Virus record (IMG/VR): IMGVR_UViG_3300036791_000458
Span: 1 to 64,000 of that record
DNA length: 64,000 bases
Source: a virus
Direction: 5' to 3' (one strand)
Part shown: in pieces, positions 61,087-64,000 of the stretch
Layout: every line of letters starts with the position of its first letter
Position numbering within the stretch: the stretch's first letter is position 1
Made by a program: the position numbers and the translations under genes
Notes under the pieces: model-generated
What the model saw: the letters and a program-made list of their open reading frames with translations, nothing else
Told to the model about the DNA's origin: nothing
Database searches by the model: none

Positions 61087-61117
61087 GGAAAGCAAACCAG
61101 AACTATGACTTCTCTCC
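61087..61117. repeat. 31-bp direct repeat, copy 2
   Basis: Second copy of the repeat at 60523-60553; includes the stop codon and last codons (G-E-K-S) of the 115-aa gene. Confidence 0.7.
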
Positions 61118-61450
61118 CATACCAATAACAGTAGTACGTCTCTCCCACGTTACGTCTTCAAACCATTCATTCACCAGAAACACGACAGCCGCTTCCTTGT
61201 GTTGGTGCTTAGGTTCAAAACTGCCCATGATACACCGGATGTGACGAAACGCTTTCTCCGGGTCAACACCGGGTCTCGGTTTCATCTCAAGTTTGCTCAG
61301 CCCATGATAAAAAGAATCATGGAAGAACTGCGCATACCTATGACTAGAAAGTTTGAACTCATCCGGGATATCTTTCCACTCCGGCATGAACTTAACCACA
61401 CTCGCGGGAAACGCGACATCAACATCGTTGAAGTCATGGACAGGAAACAT
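61103..61450 (-). CDS. Small hypothetical protein
   Basis: 115 aa. FNDVDVAFPASVVKFMPEWK, a His/Phe-rich middle (RYAQFFHDSFYHGLS) and KAFRHIRCIMGSFEPKHQHK followed by AAVVFLVNEWFEDVTWE. The start is adjacent to the stop of the 99-aa gene. Not recognised. Confidence 0.65.
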   Translation of the reverse strand: MFPVHDFNDVDVAFPASVVKFMPEWKDIPDEFKLSSHRYAQFFHDSFYHGLSKLEMKPRPGVDPEKAFRHIRCIMGSFEPKHQHKEAAVVFLVNEWFEDVTWERRTTVIGMGEKS

Positions 61451-61750
61451 TTAGACCTCTTTTGCGCGACGATCACGATCACGATCCCAAAGCAAATCGA
61501 TCATCTGATCAACCGCACTTCCTAAGCGATCATGTTGCTGCGTCTTCTCTTCTTTAGAGCGAAGAACATAATGAACTTCTTGTTTCTGGCGGTCACTCAG
61601 TTTGTCGTAATCCCGCTTGTACATTTTCTGCGCCTGAGTGTTCGCATCTAAGAGCTGACGAATAGCAATACCTGTTGGAGCAGGGTTCGCATCAATTGAA
61701 CCACCCTTTTTGAATAGCACTTTCCCATACCGTTTAGTAGACTTAGACAT
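61451..61750 (-). CDS. Small basic protein, probably leaderless
   Basis: 99 aa from ATG 61750 (GTG 61756 is possible). Lys/Arg/Gln-rich helix region (QAQKMYKRDYDKLSDRQKQE) and a charged end (WDRDRDRRAKEV). No ribosome site; the -10 box ends 9 bases before the ATG. Not recognised. Confidence 0.65.
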   Translation of the reverse strand: MSKSTKRYGKVLFKKGGSIDANPAPTGIAIRQLLDANTQAQKMYKRDYDKLSDRQKQEVHYVLRSKEEKTQQHDRLGSAVDQMIDLLWDRDRDRRAKEV

Positions 61751-61759
61751 ATTCACGAC

Positions 61760-61789
61760 ATTTTAAAAACAAAATTTCAAATCTGTCAA
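61760..61789 (-). promoter_or_regulatory. Promoter with -10 nearly abutting the start codon
   Basis: TTGACA (61784-61789) and TAAAAT (61760-61765) with an 18-bp spacer on the minus strand. A typical start point would fall about 3 bases before ATG 61750. Confidence 0.6.
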
Positions 61790-61846
61790 GACTTAATTTC
61801 AACCTCTACTCTTACTCTGACAGGTTGGACTAGACCTTCTTCTTCA

Positions 61847-62221
61847 CTAGGTAGCGGGGCATTCAACGACCTCAATCTCGTTCGGATAGAGTTTGATCAC
61901 CGATGTCTTCTTATACTTTGGGCGGCTGACATGATACTGATAGCCATCGAAACTCAGGACACGTCCAAAATGCTCACCGTACTGATTCCCGTTTTTGTCC
62001 GATGAATCATAGTAATGAACAAGAGAATTCACGGGGATGTCCGGATGTTCAACCACGTATTCTTTTTTCTTCTTCTTGCGTGGCTTCTTCACCGGGGGGT
62101 TCACCACAACCGGGGGCACTGGTGGAATCAATAGCTTCACTCTCTCGGGCACCGTCACCAGTTTGACACGTGGTGGAACGGGCGGGATAATCAACAACTT
62201 CACTCGTTTAGGAACTTCCAT
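61847..62221 (-). CDS. Pro/Val-repeat protein with C-terminal SH3-like region
   Basis: 124 aa. The first 42 residues are three imperfect repeats of RVKLL-I-PPVPP, then a Lys-rich stretch (KKPRKKKKKEY) and a C-terminal beta-rich part (NSLVHYYDSSDKNGNQYGEH, FGRVLSFDGYQYHVSRPKY). The tail resembles small SH3/KOW-like modules. Function unknown. Confidence 0.6.
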   Translation of the reverse strand: MEVPKRVKLLIIPPVPPRVKLVTVPERVKLLIPPVPPVVVNPPVKKPRKKKKKEYVVEHPDIPVNSLVHYYDSSDKNGNQYGEHFGRVLSFDGYQYHVSRPKYKKTSVIKLYPNEIEVVECPAT

Positions 62222-62223
62222 AG

Positions 62224-62658
62224 CTACTCCGTTTCCTTAACAAAATATCCGTAGACACACCGGGTTCCTGCGCGACTGCAATCGTGGGTATCGTGAATGA
62301 CTCCATCGATCACTGCGGTTAGATGTCCTGATACTCTCACGACAAGTCGGCCCTTGGGTAATTCCTCTGCTCTCAGATGAACTTTGCAACCGGAACCAAC
62401 CTGCATTGTCGGTATCCACTTCCAGCCCATCTTTGCCAGATACTTCTGATAAGTCTGTCTGTAAACACCGGAGCGAGAACTGGACACCCGGCGCTTTCGT
62501 ATCCCTCGGCGTTCGGACACCGCGAGTACATTGAGCGCGTCATAAACTGTCTGGTAGGATTCACCAGTTGCGATAGCGATGGCACGGGTCACACAATCAC
62601 CCGTGACACCCTTATAGCCATATGTTAACCTGCCACCATCATTCATCACAAACGTCAT
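62224..62658 (-). CDS. Phage cysteine-peptidase-like protein
   Basis: 144 aa. G-D-C-V-T-R-A-I-A-I-A near residue 20 carries the candidate Cys and H-L-T-A-V-I-D-G-V-I-H-D with THDCSRAGTRCVYGYF the candidate His/Asp, a pattern shared by a widespread phage/bacterial family resembling papain-like NlpC folds. The family is usually annotated as hypothetical. Activity is inferred from the Cys/His spacing only. Confidence 0.6.
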   Translation of the reverse strand: MTFVMNDGGRLTYGYKGVTGDCVTRAIAIATGESYQTVYDALNVLAVSERRGIRKRRVSSSRSGVYRQTYQKYLAKMGWKWIPTMQVGSGCKVHLRAEELPKGRLVVRVSGHLTAVIDGVIHDTHDCSRAGTRCVYGYFVKETE

Positions 62659-62667
62659 TCACCGCTC

Positions 62668-62964
62668 CTACTTTGCAAGTTCAAATGCCCGGTCATACCA
62701 CTTCGCCCAGAGCAAGTCCAACTGGGGGGTAACCGAAGTGATATCCACCATTCCCATGCCCAGTCCGAACTCACCGATTCTCGGAGCAGTACTCATGAGT
62801 TTGTTGACCTCACGGGACAGTTTTGTCAACTCTGGGTCAGTCTTATACAGTTTAACAATGGCCCTGCGTCTTTCCATCGGAAGTGTGCGGTACTTCGCTT
62901 TGGACTCATCTCTCTTCTGGGCACATTCTTTCGGAGTCAGTTTTACTTTCTTCAATGTGGTCAA
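62668..62964 (-). CDS. Small helical protein, first leftward early gene
   Basis: 98 aa from TTG 62964, six bases after AGGAG; an ATG at 62970 directly abuts that ribosome site. KKVKLTPKECAQKRDESKAK and PMERRRAIVKLYKTDPELTK, then a Gly/Met-rich loop. Not recognised. Driven by a strong promoter just upstream. Confidence 0.65.
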   Translation of the reverse strand: MTTLKKVKLTPKECAQKRDESKAKYRTLPMERRRAIVKLYKTDPELTKLSREVNKLMSTAPRIGEFGLGMGMVDITSVTPQLDLLWAKWYDRAFELAK

Positions 62965-62987
62965 TGTCATCTCCTAGTTACACCACC

Positions 62988-63016
62988 ATCATATATAAAA
63001 TTTTGGGAAATGTCAA
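62988..63016 (-). promoter_or_regulatory. Strong leftward early promoter
   Basis: TTGACA (63011-63016), 17-bp AT-rich spacer and TATGAT (62988-62993) on the minus strand. Heads the leftward early operon that begins at 62964. Confidence 0.82.
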
Positions 63017-63097
63017 TACCTATTTTTCTCTTTTATTATCAATGGTTTACCGGGACAGCATTGGACGCGAAAATCAGGATTATATATAAAAAGACTA

Positions 63098-63126
63098 TTG
63101 ACAATCTTTTCTGCTTCGCTTACTAT
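63098..63126 (+). promoter_or_regulatory. Strong rightward promoter 1
   Basis: TTGACA (63098-63103), 17-bp spacer, TACTAT (63121-63126). With the leftward promoter 80 bp away this forms a divergent early switch region. Confidence 0.85.
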
Positions 63127-63147
63127 TGAAACATAAAGGAGATACAA

Positions 63148-63384
63148 ATGAGAACGTTGCCGGAAGTGGTCGCAGAAGTAAGGAAAGATTGGAAAAACAT
63201 GAGTCCGTATGCTCGCCCGTATTTCGAAGCGATGTCGCAAATGAACTCGGTGAGCGAACCCTACTACGCCGACTCCGGTACATCTGTGGTTCTGTACTTC
63301 CTGTGCAACGCTTCACAGTGGAAGGGTGAAGTCGCGAGACGAGTGAAATTGGAACTGAAAGCGATGGTAAAGGCCTCAAACTAA
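63148..63384 (+). CDS. Small rightward early protein
   Basis: 78 aa with AAGGAG 6 nt before ATG 63148. LPEVVAEVRKDWKNMSPYAR, PYFEAMSQMNSVSEPYYADS and ASQWKGEVARRVKLELKAM. Fully equipped with promoter and terminator as a single-gene unit, typical of early host-takeover genes. Not recognised. Confidence 0.82.
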   Translation: MRTLPEVVAEVRKDWKNMSPYARPYFEAMSQMNSVSEPYYADSGTSVVLYFLCNASQWKGEVARRVKLELKAMVKASN

Positions 63385-63409
63385 AGAGGTTATCGCTAAA
63401 TTTTAAAGA

Positions 63410-63460
63410 CTCGGGAAACCGAGCGGGGACGGAATCCGGGTTCCGTTCCTTTTCTTTTTT
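63410..63460 (+). terminator. Intrinsic terminator after rightward gene 1
   Basis: 9-bp stem (GGGACGGAA/TTCCGTTCC, one G-U pair, 63426-63449) followed by TTTTCTTTTTT. A small CTCGG-GAAA-CCGAG hairpin with a GNRA loop lies just before it (63410-63423). Confidence 0.9.
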
Positions 63461-63472
63461 ATTCTTTTTTAC

Positions 63473-63500
63473 TTGACATTAGCCACGGTTTATATATAAT
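63473..63500 (+). promoter_or_regulatory. Strong rightward promoter 2
   Basis: Exact consensus TTGACA (63473-63478) and TATAAT (63495-63500) with a 16-bp spacer, six bases before the next start codon. Confidence 0.85.
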
Positions 63501-63506
63501 TGAGAC

Positions 63507-63713
63507 ATGACAAAGGGAATGAACAAAAAAGGGAAAAACAAAACGGCGGTTAAAGCTGGGCAAAGATGGGTCACTCCCAGCGGAGCAGAATTAACAGTGA
63601 CCGCGGCAGGCCCAGACTACTGTGCCGTGACGTTCGAAGACGGTTCAAAAACGCTTTTGAAGAAAGAAGAATTCTCAAATTTCAAAGTGTCGTGGGCGGA
63701 GAAAGTTGGTTGA
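63507..63713 (+). CDS. Small rightward early protein, probably leaderless
   Basis: 68 aa. Basic start (MTKGMNKKGKNKTAVKAGQR) then a small beta module (WVTPSGAELTVTAAGPDYCA, VTFEDGSKTLLKKEEF). ATG 63507 lies where transcription should begin; a second ATG at 63519 has AAAGGG too close to use well. Not recognised; the beta part resembles small SH3/KOW-like modules. Confidence 0.75.
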   Translation: MTKGMNKKGKNKTAVKAGQRWVTPSGAELTVTAAGPDYCAVTFEDGSKTLLKKEEFSNFKVSWAEKVG

Positions 63714-64000
63714 ATGTTTTGACGGGGGCGAATGGCCACTGACAGACTGGAAGTCATGACTCCAGTTTTCGATGGTTTGCTACATCGCCCGCATCAAAGG
63801 ATTCAACTTAGTGACTCGGCACAATCAATCCCTCAACCTGCAACCTTCGGGACGCGGGGAACTGAGGCGGACAGGGACTCACCGGGAAATGCCCCTGTCC
63901 TTAGACTTTTCGAGAGCTTTCAAGTCAGTGTTAGGCGTTTGCCACATGGACTGCATCCACGTAAGTCCGAGCGCGGTGGAACGTGTGGCCGGATGAAAAT
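63714..64000. other. Right-end gap without clear gene
   Basis: No convincing coding region. Contains ACTGGA/TCCAGT (63746-63766) and an 8-bp hairpin GGACAGGG/CCCTGTCC with a 16-nt loop (63869-63900) followed by TTAGACTTTTC, which may end transcription from promoter 2. A 74-codon ORF at 63772-63996 lacks a ribosome site. Confidence 0.5.

Noticed and set aside
63721-63790. Possible tRNA with GGGCGA/TCGCCC ends
   Set aside because: Internal stems do not form D, anticodon and T arms in the right order or length.
63772-63996. 74-codon ORF at the right end
   Set aside because: No ribosome site, atypical composition, and it covers the hairpin at 63869-63900.
1-64000. Integrase, attachment site or lysogeny repressor
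   Set aside because: No tyrosine or serine recombinase motifs and no cI-like gene were found; the HTH protein at 59955-60419 alone is not enough to call a temperate phage.

Overview
The window is a 64 kb piece of a tailed double-stranded DNA phage genome with a siphovirus-type virion. The long tail is inferred from a 979-residue tape-measure protein, a tail tube protein, and DUF2460/BR0599-type tail-tip proteins. Almost every gene reads leftward on the minus strand; only two small genes at the far right read rightward. No integrase, repressor cassette, tRNA or CRISPR array was recognised, so lifestyle is undecided. The host cannot be fixed from sequence alone. A secreted-type beta-helix protein with a signal peptide, a Thr/Pro/Ser linker and IPT/TIG plus Hydin-like Ig domains, together with glycoside-hydrolase-like proteins, resembles secreted proteins of Acidobacteriota and other soil bacteria (inference).

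Layout from right to left. 57-64 kb: small early or regulatory genes with near-consensus sigma70-type promoters, two of which sit so close to a start codon that leaderless messages are likely. 55.1-57.2 kb: an unusual non-coding hexanucleotide array (minus strand GTCRNA, plus strand RRCTNY) filling every gap around two small genes. 49.7-55.1 kb: small terminase, an iteron-like repeat cluster, a modular His/Ala-rich protein and large terminase. 47.5-49.6 kb: lysis amidase, small membrane proteins and three small unknowns. 34.9-47.4 kb: portal, two cargo (polyvalent) proteins and a MuF-type head protein. 22.5-34.9 kb: host-surface cassette with a beta-helix protein, two TIM-barrel hydrolase-like proteins and two collagen-like fibres. 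13.8-22.4 kb: a multi-domain glycosylation protein, XkdF-like protease, scaffold candidate and major capsid protein. 9.8-13.7 kb: Ig-like decoration candidate and a four-gene glycosyltransferase/methyltransferase cassette. 0-9.8 kb: head-tail connectors, tail tube, frameshifted tail chaperones, tape measure and tail-tip proteins with carbohydrate-binding-like insertions.

The most interesting part is 34.9-47.4 kb. Four consecutive, translationally coupled genes (portal, 662 aa, 1,874 aa, MuF) share a linker peptide of the form KYSEDQARD-x-HGRF or KYSEDQARVPAG-x-GGGQF, ten copies in all, nearly always at domain boundaries. Between the linkers lie a ParB-like domain, an ADP-ribosyltransferase-like domain, a PI3K/HipA-like kinase fold, a zeta-toxin-like P-loop kinase, an NMNAT-like nucleotidylyltransferase, two GNAT-like domains, an inorganic-pyrophosphatase-like domain and a second ART-like domain. 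A 2H phosphoesterase is split into two halves about 2.3 kb apart by the other cargo. A 20-residue stretch of the 1,874-aa protein copies the N-terminal arm of the phage's own major capsid protein (16/20 identical) although the DNA has diverged. This looks like a virion-borne effector system built on the portal and MuF proteins, with a possible NAD/ADP-ribose theme reinforced by an ARPP-1-like gene in the early region.

A second theme is glycan biology. The phage carries at least five glycosyltransferase-like domains and three methyltransferase domains next to the capsid and fibre genes, and its fibres are Thr/Tyr-rich collagen-like proteins that could be their substrates.
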